Part shown: piece by piece, positions 21,101-31,800 of the stretch
How positions within the stretch are numbered: position 1 is the first letter of the stretch
Layout of the letters: each line of letters begins with the position of its first letter
Assembly: GCA_020740775.1 (NCBI GenBank)
Contig: JAHEWK010000027.1
Span: 434,001 to 498,000 of the forward strand
Direction: 5' to 3'
DNA length: 64,000 bases
Source of the DNA: Ilyonectria destructans
Taxonomy: Eukaryota > Ascomycota > Sordariomycetes > Hypocreales > Nectriaceae
Position numbers and translations under genes: made by a program
The notes under the pieces: model-generated
The model's database searches: none
What the model saw: only the letters and a program-made list of their open reading frames with translations
What the model was told of the DNA's origin: nothing

Positions 21101-22190
21101 GTCGTTTTATCATCACGTAGATCATTGTAGACGCGCAGAGCTGGGCTGTACTGGAGTGAGCTGATGCCAAGTGAAGCCGTCGTTGTTTTGTCACCTGTCT
21201 GGCATGCACTTGGCTCCCGCTCCCTCACCGCGTCCGAAGCAGACAAACACGAAGCTTCTCACTCCTGGCCAAAGCCATCTCAACACAAGCATAGGCTGGC
21301 CGTCTTGCTCAAGCGCTTTGCCTGTCTCTGCCGTTATGGTACGTGTTCCACTCTGCCTTTGCAGCGTGTAAGTGAGCGATGTTGACTGTACCGACCCTTC
21401 TCGGTCGAGACCAAGAGTCCTGACATCGTCCAGCGACTAGCAAGAACGGAAAGACTGGACCAAGCAGCTTATCGCCCGCTCCACCTCAGAGGGGCCAGGA
21501 CTCGGGTCCTCAACTGACGGACCCTATCGTTTCCCATGTTGCTGCCGCACTCAACCGGCTATGCGTTTCTCTGCAATCTCTGCAAAGGAGATTTGCCTAA
21601 AGAGTTGCACGCGGGTTGAAGGGGTATGCTTTGCAGATACTCAAGCGCACAATCGAAGGCGTCAAGGCGTCCTAATTTGGCGAGCCTGTTGCGGGATCGA
21701 GGTCGACAAAGACTCGGGGCACATCGCGATTATGTCTTGATTCCGAAAATGCCGTCTCTTCTCCACAATCGTCTCTATCCAGGGTCGTCTTCGCCCAAGG
21801 GAAGCTCTGCACCAACGGTGTCATCACCCCTCGACCGACTGCACCGGACTTCTGCACCTTCACACGCATCTTCGGCTGGCTTTCTGACACGAGAGATAGC
21901 AGAGACGCAGAAACGGGGCGCAAAGTGAGAGGGCCGCAAAGAGAAGTGTGAGCTGCATCCCATAATAGCTAAGGCAATGCCCTAGTCGACAAGGACGGTG
22001 TGTTTCCACATTGGTGTTTGTAGTCCAGAGAAGACATCGGCAGAGTAATGTGGCGATGCTTGGTGTCTTTGGCCCTATGAGCCCTGTTCTCTCGAGCGAT
22101 GTCGAGTTCGTTTGCTCGTTCTTTCGTCCCACAAGCCTGTTCAACTCTGTCAAAACGAGCTCTTGCCATGCGGGCCAAGGTGACACCGTG
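18121..22190. other. No recognisable gene (about 4 kb)
   Basis: Open frames up to about 150 codons occur on both strands but lack domains, and several are pyrimidine/purine-biased. The sequence at 20,280-20,560 is purine-rich (AGAGAGAAAAATTGAAAAGG type). A decayed element may be hidden here, but I see no motif that identifies one. Confidence 0.5.
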
Positions 22191-22192
22191 AT

Positions 22193-22220
22193 CAGAGGAG
22201 AGGAGAGGAGAGGAGAGGAG
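22193..22220. repeat. (AGGAG)n microsatellite
   Basis: Five to six copies of a GAGGA pentamer. Confidence 0.95.
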
Positions 22221-22299
22221 CGGAGATGAGATTAGGGCAGAGGATAGAGAGGATGAGGCTTCGACTTCCATATGTCTCTTTCATTCTATTGCTTGCTCG

Positions 22300-22550
22300 T
22301 ATATTCTAGGACTTCTCTTCGCTTCTTCTCTGCTGTCTCTTCTCTTCTCTGCCCCAGTCTTCGGCTTCGCTACTACTTCTCTTCTCTTCTAGCTTCCTCT
22401 TCTTGCTTATCATCTTCTCTTCTCGTCGCTCCTTCTCTCTTCTCGCTTCTTTTCTCTTCTCTTCTCTTCCTTCCTCTCCCTTCCTTCTTCTTTATCTCTT
22501 CTCTTCTCTTCTCTGTCTTTTCACTTCTTTCGCTTCACTTCTTCTCTCTT
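22300..22550. repeat. Polypyrimidine tract rich in TCTTCTC
   Basis: About 250 bp is almost entirely C and T on the plus strand, built of irregular TCTTCTC repeats. Such tracts can adopt triplex structure. No gene evidence. Confidence 0.9.
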
Positions 22551-23074
22551 TGTGATAAATGGGAACCAGAGACAAAAGATGGGTAGTGAAAATGGGACCC
22601 TGTGTGTCGCAGACGTTCTTTGCCCAGCTATCGAGCAAGTGGTCTGGGTGGTGGTCAGCGGGGTCCGCAGCGAATCGCAGATTGCGGTCCGGCAGCGCAC
22701 GACCTAAAGTCCTCGCCTTGTCAGCTCTGACGAGTCGACATAGACCCTGCCGGAGAGAGCAGGCCATGCGACCCCGCGAAAGTAGCCGGCGTGTTTCTCT
22801 CGATCCGTCAAGACAAGCACATGTCCGATGCGTAGCGGACGATGTTTGCCGTTGTCATTGGCAGGCCCACTAGTCCCGCTAGCCGCAGCCCGATGACAGG
22901 CTGAACAGATTACTTTGAGAAAGTGTAGATCGCAGCGCCAAGATTTGTGCGATGATTCTGTTCATCAACTGTCGGATCGGCTAGACGGTCGTTGTGTCCC
23001 TGATCTATCATTCTTTAGTGTTGGGGATTTCATCCCCATCTCTCTCGTCTTTTTTTGTCATTTCCCTTGTTGCT

Positions 23075-23212
23075 TTTTCTTCTTTTTCTTCTTCTTCTTC
23101 TTCTTCTTCTTCTTCTTCTTCTTCTTCTTCTTTTTCTTCTTCTTTTTCTTCTTCTCCTTTTCTTCTTCTTTTCTTCTCCTTTTCTTTTCTTCCATTTTTG
23201 CTCTTTTTCTTT
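23075..23212. repeat. (TTC)n microsatellite and flanking polypyrimidine
   Basis: A long TTC array with TTT interruptions. The phenylalanine-, serine- and arginine/lysine-rich open frames across it on both strands are products of the triplet repeat and not genes. Confidence 0.97.
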
Positions 23213-23924
23213 TGTTTCGTGAAGCAATTCTTCTTTCACTCACCCACCCCTATCTTTGTTGCGCAACACCGTCCAGTACTATGGAGCATGCGAACGAGCG
23301 CTGTCGAGCAACAAGCCCAGCGGCAGGCGTCCACGAAGGCAACGTGGACCTGGCTAGTCTCCTCGACTGAGAAGAGCCTCAGCCTGGAGAACCCTGCCCG
23401 TCATCCCCCGTATTGCCATGTGCCCAGCTAGCAAACATGCCGAGATTGAGGCCGGCGCGTTCAAAAAGAAAAGAAAAAGTGCTGTAGAGCCTGCCGTGAA
23501 CGCACCTCCCTAGAGGCGGACCGTTGTGCGGCAGTTGCATCACTCAAGCATATGCGAAGACGATTCGCGGACTCTTTGGGGTCGGGTCATGTTGCGTTAC
23601 GCTGCAATCCAGTTACGGATTCTTCCGTAGCCGCCAACATACTTACTATTAGTATAATCAGGACAACTGGGCATCAGTGTAGACAACGTACCATGTTTCA
23701 TGTAGGCTTTGTATCGCAGAAGAGCCACTTTCTAGGGAGCTGAGGAGCTGAGGTAGATTGAGGTTGAAGAGCATGGCGGGGAGTTTGGGGGCGGGTGGTC
23801 ATATCAATCGCCAAGCGGAGCGGAACGAACCAACATCCGGGCAGAGTCGGCAGCCGGCAGCTGAATCCGCGCAGGGACATATCAATCAATCAAAAGAAAA
23901 ACCCCGAAAAAAGAAACTAGCAAC

Positions 23925-24345
23925 TCAGGAAAAGCCAGAAGCTAGAACGCCTGTACCCAGAAAAAAGAGAAAAAAGAGAATTAAAACGCCAGAACGCCAG
24001 AACGCCAGGGAATAAGAAATCAGAAACCCGGAAAAAGCAAACGAAGTGTCAAGAAAACGCCAGAGCCAGAAAGCAACAAACCCCAACGCCAGTAAGCCAC
24101 CCAGAACGCCAAAAACCAGAACACTGATAAACAAAATGCAAGCAAACGCCGAGGAACGCCGAGAAATCAGAATACCAACAGCAAAAAGCAAGAAACCAGG
24201 AGATGCAGAAACCAGTAGAACGCCAGGGAACGCCAAAAACCCAAAACGCCGGTAACGAGAAAGCAGCAAACCCAAAAGAAGAACGCCCAGGAACGCCAGT
24301 AACGCCAGTAAACGCCAGTAAACGCCCGTAGAAGAAGATTGGGAA
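23925..24345. repeat. Interspersed AACGCCAG repeat tract
   Basis: The octamer AACGCCAG recurs more than a dozen times, separated by variable purine-rich spacers of about 5-20 bp; at 24,286-24,330 it is tandem as 9-10-bp units. The motif phase is not constant, so it is not a simple minisatellite. The 200-codon hydrophobic minus-strand frame (24,536-23,925) follows from reading this tract and has no start or domain support. Confidence 0.8.
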
Positions 24346-24865
24346 AGAAAAAATCGCCGGGAACACCTTGAACAGCAAAAGAAGAGAACAAAGCAACAAG
24401 AAAGAAACCAGCAGCAGGGACGAGAGCAACAGAAAGCCAGCCGAATAAACACTAGAAATGTAAGTATTAATCGCAGGAATATCGGTGGTGAAAGCACAGC
24501 ACTACAATAGAGAGTCAGTAACCTAGACTTGGGCACGAACCTGTTAGCGCTGAGCGAAGGCGCATTACCCCTGGCTTATAGACGGTGGTGACCGGCGCAA
24601 TTCTCGGACATCAAGGCAAGAGTTAGGGATAGCTCCGGAGCGCTGTCAGTGTCGTTCAGGATGAAGAAAGGTGGGAGATGAGAAGGAAAGGGGAGCAACT
24701 GACGACTGTAGCAGCGAGTTGGTGATGGATCGTATGTAGAGCCTCCAATACTGTTAAGCTCTGTACGAAACGGAAACAGCTTAGTGCAAAGGCCCTCTGG
24801 GGTGTGTCCCCCCGGGCGAATAAAAACCAACCTAGTCATGTTAAGGTTTCTTCAGCCAGCTCCGG

Positions 24866-24912
24866 CTCGGTCCAGTCCAGTTCGGTCCAGTCCAGTTCGG
24901 TCCAGTCCTGTC
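24866..24912. repeat. 15-bp minisatellite (CGGTCCAGTCCAGTT)
   Basis: About three tandem copies, the last diverged. Confidence 0.92.
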
Positions 24913-25529
24913 CTGCTCGCACACTCGACAAAACGTTCTAACTCTTCTCCGTCAAGGCCCAAGCCAGTAGCGACTGACAACAGCGAAAATAGTAGAAACG
25001 ACGGACCAAGAAGTTCATCCGCTTTCTCGGCCTCATTCCTTGCTGCGAGTCCGTTCAGCATCTTTTCTTCTTATGTGCAAGGTGACTTCTCAAGCTTCCT
25101 GTTGAGCGCAGCATACTCGAGTACGGCAAGGGTCCTTCTTTGATTTGTGTGAAGGGGAATCGCCCTAGGCACAAGGAGTGTGACTGCCGAGCAAGCGCGC
25201 TAGGCGTATTAGCTGAGGGGACAGAGAAGTAGGAGGCATGGCCCAAGCTCGGAGAGTGTACTATACCTGCAGCACCGCTTGGATGAATGCTAAAGAGGCA
25301 GACCTTCGGGTTGCTGTTTAGTTGCAGCATCATCCTGCACAATGCGATGCGAGTGCTCCTGTTAGATAGATGTTGGTGTGGCTCGACGAGGTGGGCTTTT
25401 TCGCTCTTTATAGCCGCGAGTCGAGGAGGATTTACTGCAGAGCATGGCAAGTTTAGTCTTCAAGGTTCCAGATGTCACAAAGCCGATGTCTTTGCCTTAT
25501 TTTGATGCCTTGTCCGGGCTTTCCAGGAA

Positions 25530-25680
25530 CAGTCAAGCAGATGAGATACTTTCCGCACCGTTCAGCGTTCTACCTTCCGCATGCCGCTAGCGACCGAGAT
25601 TGCTTGTTCACGCAATGAACTAGACGTCGGGCACACGACACCTGGCATGAAACACTGGGCGTAAAATGCTAGAGGTCGAG
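25530..25680 (+). repeat. R1 dispersed repeat, segment left of the GTAT array
   Basis: CGCACCGTTCAGCG … GCTTGTT … CTAGACGTCGGGCACACGACACC … GCATGAAACACTGGGC matches 52,955-53,060 in the same order. It is the left shoulder of an R1 copy whose middle (equivalent to 53,070-53,740) has been replaced by the microsatellite that follows. Confidence 0.7.
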
Positions 25681-26090
25681 GTATGTATGTATGTATGTAT
25701 GTATGTATGTATGTATGTATGTATGTATGTGTGTATGTGTGTATGTGTGTATGTATGTATGTATGTATGTGTGTATGTGTGTATGTGTGTATGTGTGTAT
25801 GTGTGTATGTGTGTATGTGTGTATGTGTGTATGTGTGTATGTGTGTATGTGTGTATGTGTGTATGTGTGTATGTGTGTATGTGTGTATGTGTGTATGTGT
25901 GTATGTGTGTATGTGTGTATGTGTGTATGTGTGTATGTGTGTATGTGTGTATGTGTGTATGTGTGTATGTGTGTATGTGTGTATGTGTGTATGTGTGTAT
26001 GTGTGTATGTGTGTATGTGTGTATGTATGCGTGTATGTGTGTGGGTATGTATGTATGTATGCGTGTATGTGTGTGTGGGGGTATGTATGT
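25681..26090. repeat. (GTATGTAT)/(GTGTATGT)n microsatellite, about 400 bp
   Basis: Starts as pure GTAT repeats and changes to an 8-bp GTGTATGT unit repeated about 35 times, then degenerates. The long plus-strand [12 protein letters not shown] and minus-strand HTHIHTYT-type open frames are repeat artefacts. Confidence 0.98.
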
Positions 26091-26094
26091 GTGT

Positions 26095-26460
26095 TCGCTT
26101 GGTGTGTCGCTTGGTGTGTTGGTGTGTCGCTTGGTGTGTCGCTTGGTGTGTCGCTTGGTGTGTTGGTGTGTCGCTTGGTGTGTCGCTTGGTGTGTCGCTT
26201 GGTGTGTCGTTAGATGGGTGACGTGTCGTTTGGTGTGTCGCTTGGTGTGTCGCTTGGTGCGTGTCGTGTCGCTTGGTGTGTGTCGCTTGGTGTGTCGCTT
26301 GGTGCGTGTCGTGTCGCTTCGGTGTCGCTTGGTGGGTATGTATGTGTGTTCGCTTGGTGCGTGTCGCTTGGTGTGTCGCTTGGTGTGTGTCGCTTGGTGC
26401 GTGAGTGGGGGTATGTATGTGTGTATGTATGTGTGTTCGCTTGGTGTGTCGCTGAGTGTG
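26095..26460. repeat. Minisatellite of GTGTCGCTTG units
   Basis: About 30 copies of a 10-bp unit (TGTGTCGCTTGG in varying phase) with occasional GTGTTG or GTGCGTGTC variants. A short, diverged version of the same unit (GTGTCGTTTG) sits at the equivalent place in R1 copies at 36,590-36,640, 37,365-37,385 and 53,740-53,830, and inverted at 43,910-43,985, so it is an expansion of an R1-borne motif. Confidence 0.95.
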
Positions 26461-26572
26461 TGTTCGTCGTCCGTTGTCCGTCGTTCCCCACCTGTCGAGA
26501 ACATGGGGTCACACAAGGACACTCATGCAACGACGGCACACTAACACAAATCCGGGCCCACGGCAAGGACCT
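26461..26572 (+). repeat. R1 dispersed repeat, segment right of the minisatellite
   Basis: CGTCGTTCCCCACCTGTCGA … CGGGCCCACGGCAAGGACCTG matches 53,847-53,960 and, more weakly, 39,905-40,045. The match stops where patatin-derived sequence begins. Confidence 0.75.
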
Positions 26573-28828
26573 GAGCCCGATCCTCGGAACTGCATACCCC
26601 GCCGGCTCGGAATGGCGTCTAGCTCAAAGTAGAACAGGCTGGCGACGATGCGTTTCGCCAGTGCGTCCTGAAGCAGTCGGTCCTGGTGTACGGAGCGTTT
26701 TAACCGCGGCACCGACCCCGCGTCGTCCAGGGGGGCTGCGGGGCCCAGGACGTCGGCGTCGAGGCGGATGCACCTAAGACCGGGGATGTCTTGGTGGACC
26801 TGTCAAAGTCGTCCATGGTCTTCTTGCCGCTTAGAAGCGACATGTATGCCCGGAACAGGCGGTAGAGAAAGTGCCTCTTGAAGAAGCCTGGTCTCTTGCC
26901 TGGCACGCGTTCACGACTTGCGCGCTCGATGCCAGTTGCGAGACTGATCAGGTACTGGGGGAGGGATTTGGCCGGGTACAAGCTACGCAATTCTGAGAGG
27001 GCCAAGTTTATTGGATTATTCTGTATGACGCCGGCATCCTGGAGCAGGCCTACGCCGTTGATGTGCATGGGGGCAAAGTAACTTCTGGTGGGTTAGCTGA
27101 GGATCACGGGAGACGTTTGCCGCAAGAGAGATTGTAATGGAAGAGGGTGGTAGAGAGAGCTATATTAATGTTAATTAATGTTAATTCAATAGGTTCAATT
27201 GCACATATAAAATAAATAATAGGGGAGGTCTACGCGCGTCGTAGCCTGTCTCGGTTAGCGAGGAGACTCTTGCTGGCTGGGAGGGGAGGCGTACGACGGA
27301 GCTGTCATGCTAGTGGTGGCATCGAAGATGGCCTTGAGCGTCACCTCCAGCGGCAGACTGTCGTAGAGGGCGTTGTTGACGACAGTCCACAGCTGGGAGA
27401 TGCCGGGGCAGTCCAGCCAGCTGGCCACGACGGAAGACTGTTGTGGCAAAGGCCTCGAATGCCTTGCTGCACTTGGCTGCTGTCCAACCGTTGAGGAACA
27501 GGGTGGAGAGGGCGAGGGCGCCTGCCATGTCAGTACGGTCTAGTTCCTGTCCAGTCCTGTCCTGTCTTGTCTTGCCACAGCTGCTCGTCGTTGGGGGATA
27601 GCGGGAAAGGGAAACGTGGGGAAGAAGAGGGACGTACCGGCACAAACTCCGGCGCATAGCTGGAAGTGCTCCTCTTCCAGGAGCTCGAGGATTGTGGTGG
27701 GAATGATGCCTCGAACACCGCCGCCGTCGATGCACAGCACCCCCACACCGGCGGTGGGAGGCCGTACACGCATGTGCAATCCTGCGTAGGCTCCGCACAG
27801 GAAGCAAGGGGGGGGCGGCGAAGAACCGGGGTCCCTCCTCCGAGGCATGGCCGAAGACTCGGACGCAGTGCTCGCAGATGCTGTGGCCGCAGCGGAGCTC
27901 GTACTGAGGGACTCTTCGGATACAGAGCAGACACGTGTTTCTTGTCCCGAGAGAGAGCCATTGATCCTGATACTTACGGTAAGATTTGGCGTGCAGTGCG
28001 ACTGCTGGTTCTCCGGAGCGATGCAGTTCCTCTATCCTTGCTACGATCGACTCGAGGAAGGTGTCAGAGTCTGGGCTATTAGATGGTGGTCAACGCAGAG
28101 GGCCAGAGCAGCCAGCTGCCGGAGGAGCCCTCAAGCACCCTTCGAACCTCTTCCTCGCTCACTTTGTGGCCAATGAGGATGACCAAGAGTTCGGGAGCCA
28201 GCCGGGACCTGTCCCGGGTCGAAAGAGCAGAACGCCAGGCAGCAAACTGCTGCATGAGCAGAGCCAGACACTGTCGGCTCGAGCACGGGAAGCAGATGAC
28301 GTCGATGTAGGGAAAAAGTATTTGAATGTGAGCGTTGGCTCGCGCCAGGTGTGGCTCGAGCGAAATGACGTTTCGCTCATGATGGAACAGCATCGGCGGG
28401 GAGGGGTGGACAGTGCCGCAAGCCGCAGCTGCGGAACGCTTCCGGGTGCCTCTTTGCTGTCGGAGAGGCCTGCAGGTGTGCGGCAGCTGGCTGACCAGAG
28501 CCTTGAGCCTCCCGCTCTGCCGAACAAGCAGGCGGTCCTTATCCTGCCTTCTGACTCTAGTCCATTCCGTGTGTCCACAGCTCATGGAGCTGATTCTTAT
28601 AAACGATGGTCGGGCGGCATGTGCCAAGACATGGGGCGCGACGCCAAACGCCGACTGACTACGGTACGATTGACTCAGTGAGGAAGGCGACCGTTCTTGT
28701 GCCTTGCTTTTACTGAAGTTCGGAGAGCGTCGCTGCGCTAGGATCTGGATGACGGAGTGGAGAGTGCGTACTAAGGCAAGGATCAATGTGTAGCTAGCTC
28801 TGACTGTCAAATAGTACGTGATCCCCAT
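26573..28828 (-). pseudogene. RING-like/patatin phospholipase gene, broken (copy 1)
   Basis: Read from 28,828 downward: an N-terminal domain of the fungal patatin type (ILFPYIDVICFPCSSR), a RING-like Cys/His cluster (CLLCIRRVPQYEL, CGHSICEHCVRVFG), CFLCG, then the patatin oxyanion loop VLCIDGGGVRG. After a 116-nt intron (27,637-27,522) come LFLNGWTA, NNALYDSLPLE, and the QNNPINLALSELRSL and LISLATG blocks. Patatins are lipid acyl hydrolases using a Ser-Asp dyad. Damage: TAATAG and a frame change near 28,080, a frame change in a run of eight G at 27,809-27,816, another near 27,430, and an AT-rich stretch at 27,155-27,225. The expected nucleophile motif GxSxG reads G-V-C-A-G, with Cys codon 27,644-27,642. 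The 3' end is cut by R1 sequence. Confidence 0.8.
27155..27225. repeat. AT-rich patch inside the patatin remnant
   Basis: Contains tandem TTAATGTTAA units and is mostly A/T. It lies where the joined patatin exons leave a gap, so it may be intron or inserted sequence. Confidence 0.5.
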
Positions 28829-28951
28829 TGAGTCTCCTTTTCTTTGGTTGGAATGGCGAACAGAAGCTTTCTTGCATTGAGTTCCATTGCGGATGATGCA
28901 TCAACATCGGTGTCCTACCATTTCCGAGGCACACTACGTGTACGTCCCCCG

Positions 28952-29729
28952 TCAGTGCCTTGCCATCTGATAGCTTTCTTGCTGGATCCTTTCGCTCTCC
29001 GGAAGCATCCTATACGCAGCCCAGAAGGACGAACCCGGAAGCGTAGTCTGATCGACTTCGCGGAGACGGAGCTCAAAGAACCCCAGATCAGCAAAAAGGC
29101 CCACCGAAACGTCTTCCTTCTGGAGTAGCGCGGTGAGCCCGCGGCACCTTGTGCACAGCAGTCCATCTGGACTGTCCTGATCCACCAGGTCGAGGACGGG
29201 CCACACGATGTCGCACCGCGCACAGTAGTGTTCAGGATCCGTCGACTTTGGTGTTTCGGCTTCTTTCCGGATTGTGCACAATCTCCACCTGATGGCATGG
29301 ATGGCTGCCGGGTAGTTGATGAAGCAGTACGTGTTGACCATGTCGACCTGATGTCTGCACGAGACAAGTGAGCGAAAGGTAAGCGATAAGTGACTAAAAG
29401 ATGAGCGATAATTGAGTTGTTGGCGAGTGGTGAGTGAGTAATAGGTAAGTGGTGTGTGGGTACTATACAAGGAACATCTGAAATGACATACAGCTCCAGC
29501 ATCCGAGCACTCTCCAGCTCATTGCAGTGGGCTTGGATGCGCCTCACGGACAGCTCTAGATGGTGCGACAGTTCGTGCAATGACAGACTAAATCGCTATT
29601 AGTGAGTGCCTACCGCCACAACTGCCAAACTCACATCTGTCGTTGGGGGAGCAGGTCAACTATAACCACTTGCTCAGCGGTATGGAAAGACCGTGCAACG
29701 CACCGTAGCAGCCGCTGTGCGGCTTCCAT
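28952..29729 (-). CDS. Short TFIIE-alpha-like protein, three exons
   Basis: Exons 29729-29635, 29587-29492 and 29354-28952 join in frame across introns of 47 nt (with a CACTAAT branch site) and 137 nt (donor GTATGT), giving 197 residues. The N-terminus (LLRCVARSFHTAEQVVIVD) and exon 2 (LHELSHHLELSVRRIQAHCN) resemble the extended winged helix of the general transcription factor TFIIE alpha. Exon 3 has YCFINYPAAIHAIRWRL, like the family's YYYIDY-AIDAIKWR, then the zinc ribbon C-ARC ... CTRC. TFIIE helps recruit TFIIH to RNA polymerase II. Fungal TFIIE alpha is normally about 400 residues; the acidic C-terminal half is absent and the sequence is diverged. It may be a truncated paralogue. Its stop lies about 120 bp upstream of the patatin remnant. 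Confidence 0.7.
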
Positions 29730-30209
29730 AACGCCAATCTGCTCCTCGAGGATCCAGGCTTGAGGCGGAGCCGTCTCTATTCATCACACCACGTTCGCTC
29801 GAAAGCAATCGGCTTCTGCGGGATCCATATACACATATAAGTGGTATATTCCAGGCGGCCTCTGCGTTCTCGTTCATGACGGTGGATTTACCGCATACTG
29901 TAGAGGACATGTGTGCCTTGTTCAGACGTGCAGTGGACATGTAGCAGACTGCGTTGGCCAGTACAATAGAACGATGGAACCGTTACATTTGTTTGTGGGT
30001 TGTCCCGAGTCATCTGTGCTGGCTAGTGTATGGTCATTACATCGCACGCCCACTGAAGCGACCTCTAGTTTTCGTCGTCTATTGTCTATTGTCCGCGGTT
30101 CACCTTCAACCTTTGGCTCCGCCGTGCGCAAGATCCAACCTCAGCAAATACAGTGATACACTCCACTGAGATCACTACATACACTATCCTATACTAGGGA
30201 GGAGGAATG
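29730..30209. other. No recognisable gene
   Basis: About 480 bp upstream of the TFIIE-like gene. Short frames only. It presumably contains that gene's promoter; no motif was singled out. Confidence 0.5.
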
Positions 30210-30290
30210 CCTGGTGAGAGCACTGCATTACATCGCATTATTGCATCTGTGTTGTAGCTACCACCAATGCGTCCGCGTCCTGCGCCTCGC
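30210..30290. repeat. Inverted repeat, left arm (pairs with 33,200-33,290)
   Basis: GAGCACTGCATTACATCGCA…TTGCATCTGTGTTGTAGCTACCAC matches, inverted and diverged, the stretch at 33,290-33,210. The arms point toward each other across about 3 kb. No matching target duplication is visible outside. Confidence 0.55.
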
Positions 30291-30870
30291 CTTTAGACCT
30301 GTGTCCCGCACTGCTGTCCGCCCACACTGCGTCTTCGTCCTCTTCTTCGTCGGAGAACGGGTCCGAGTCTTCCGCCTTATCGTCGCCGTCAGCGCTGCCG
30401 TACTCTGCCTCGCTCCCCGGTCCACGCTGTCGTCCGCTTGCTGTGGCACGCGTATGGATCACCACATCCCAAGGTTCCTCTCGTTCCTGAGGGACCCCGA
30501 GAACACGGCCGATTGCATTCGCTTCCTCGAGGGTATCTTCGGAAAATTTCTCCAGTAATGTGTCGGTTTCGACAGCCTTGGGTACAAGATACCCATCGGG
30601 GTCGAACCGACAGACGTCCAGACCGACCTGATGTCTCGAGTACACGCCTAGGAAGTCTACAAGCCCTCTTGCTCTCCCGCAAGCGATTCGCTCGTGGCGC
30701 CAGAGTGCCTCATTATCCATGCACGACCGAAGTATCTCGCGAGCCCGGCTCAGCTTGGAGCGTTCGTACGTGGTGGCCTGATTCGTCAAGAAATCGATGC
30801 GTTCCAACGCTTCGGCGATGTTGTCCCTGATATCCATTCTGCCAGGCTTGAGCGCACCCAACTCGGCCAA
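30238..30870 (-). CDS. Unknown protein with acidic C-terminus (possibly broken)
   Basis: A 210-codon open frame. The first two thirds look helical (AEALERIDFLTNQATTYERSKL), the centre has GLVDFLGVYSRHQVGLDVCRFDPDG, and the last third is strongly acidic (SDPFSDEEEDEDAVW). I recognise no family. A further open stretch just upstream (about 31,000-30,880, minus; SCGVFVADRGELNEGW) would continue it if one frame change near 30,885 is allowed, so the gene may be longer and damaged. The 3' end lies inside the left arm of the inverted repeat. Confidence 0.45.
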   Translation of the reverse strand: MAELGALKPGRMDIRDNIAEALERIDFLTNQATTYERSKLSRAREILRSCMDNEALWRHERIACGRARGLVDFLGVYSRHQVGLDVCRFDPDGYLVPKAVETDTLLEKFSEDTLEEANAIGRVLGVPQEREEPWDVVIHTRATASGRQRGPGSEAEYGSADGDDKAEDSDPFSDEEEDEDAVWADSSAGHRSKGEAQDADALVVATTQMQ

Positions 30871-30999
30871 GGTGATGTTTATATGTCCCGAGCGTGTTGC
30901 AACATCAAGGGCCAGCCTTCGTTCAATTCGCCGCGGTCAGCCACAAAGACGCCGCAACTGTTCGTGTCCCTGAGCTGAGCCAGCAGTTCCTTGACTCAA

Positions 31000-31800
31000 C
31001 ACGAACTGTCAGGGAAGAATCGACACGGCCGTCCACGTCAGATTTAAAAGAAAAAAAGCGTACTATGACTTTTTACTCACTAGATGCAGCAGCTCATTTT
31101 CTCCTCTCATCGCTCAAACACGTTTCAAGGGGCATCGCACGAAGCACCCTCGCCTTACAGGCGTGGCGACGAGAGGTCGGATGGTGGCCGATTAGGTCAA
31201 CGTGCCTACGGTGCAAAAGGGCTTGACTTGCTGAAACCGTTTTCCCAGATATTTTTAAAATCTTCCTGATGCACCACAAGAAGCGCTGTATGTGAGGCAG
31301 CTACAGACCAAAACCAGGGTGCGTGGAGTGTAGTCACTTCACGACGTCCAACATGCTCTAGTCATTGTCCGTCACCTTCGCATCGGACAGAGGCTTCCGG
31401 CTACGGTAAACAAAGAAGAGATGGTATGCAAGAACTTATGTGTCACATTTCTGGTTCGAGAGTGCGCCATCGGCCCATGGCGCTGTCAGTCTCACCACGG
31501 TTTACAGTCTGCCCACGGATGCTCGGCACGTATACATACAGCTAATAGGGACAGTTACTCACAGACTCAGTAGGCGACCTGCATCCAGAAGAGGTGCAGA
31601 ATTAGTGCCAACATCTCCTTGTTTCTACATTTCCTCTCGCGGAATGCTTATGGGCGCGGCACAAGCTGTACGACTGAATGTTGCGGAAAGGAGCTCGTGT
31701 ACGCGCGCGGCTCAGAACAAATAGAGTCGGACTGACCATGTAAAGTGTAACACTAAAAGCTGAGTTCAAGAGGCTTGTCGCGCAAGATGATAAACACTTT
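31000..31800. other. No recognisable gene
   Basis: Short frames without domain content. A 94-codon plus-strand frame at 31,440-31,724 has no family I can name. Confidence 0.45.

Noticed and set aside
13963..22190. Possible tRNA or 5S rRNA genes
   Set aside because: I looked for A/B-box and CCA-adjacent stem patterns by eye and found none convincing; a covariance-model search would be decisive.
22915..23431. 150-codon frames with poly-Phe and poly-Ser
   Set aside because: Reading products of the (TTC)n array; no start context, domain or codon signal outside the repeat.
23925..24536. 203-codon hydrophobic protein resembling a membrane protein
   Set aside because: The hydrophobicity follows from reading the AACGCCAG/purine-rich tract on its complementary strand; no homology and no regular helix spacing.
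25620..26566. Long open frames on both strands (up to 300 codons) rich in Cys-Val-Tyr-Met or His-Thr
   Set aside because: They come entirely from GTAT/GTGTATGT and GTGTCGCTTG tandem repeats, whose units contain no stop in these phases.
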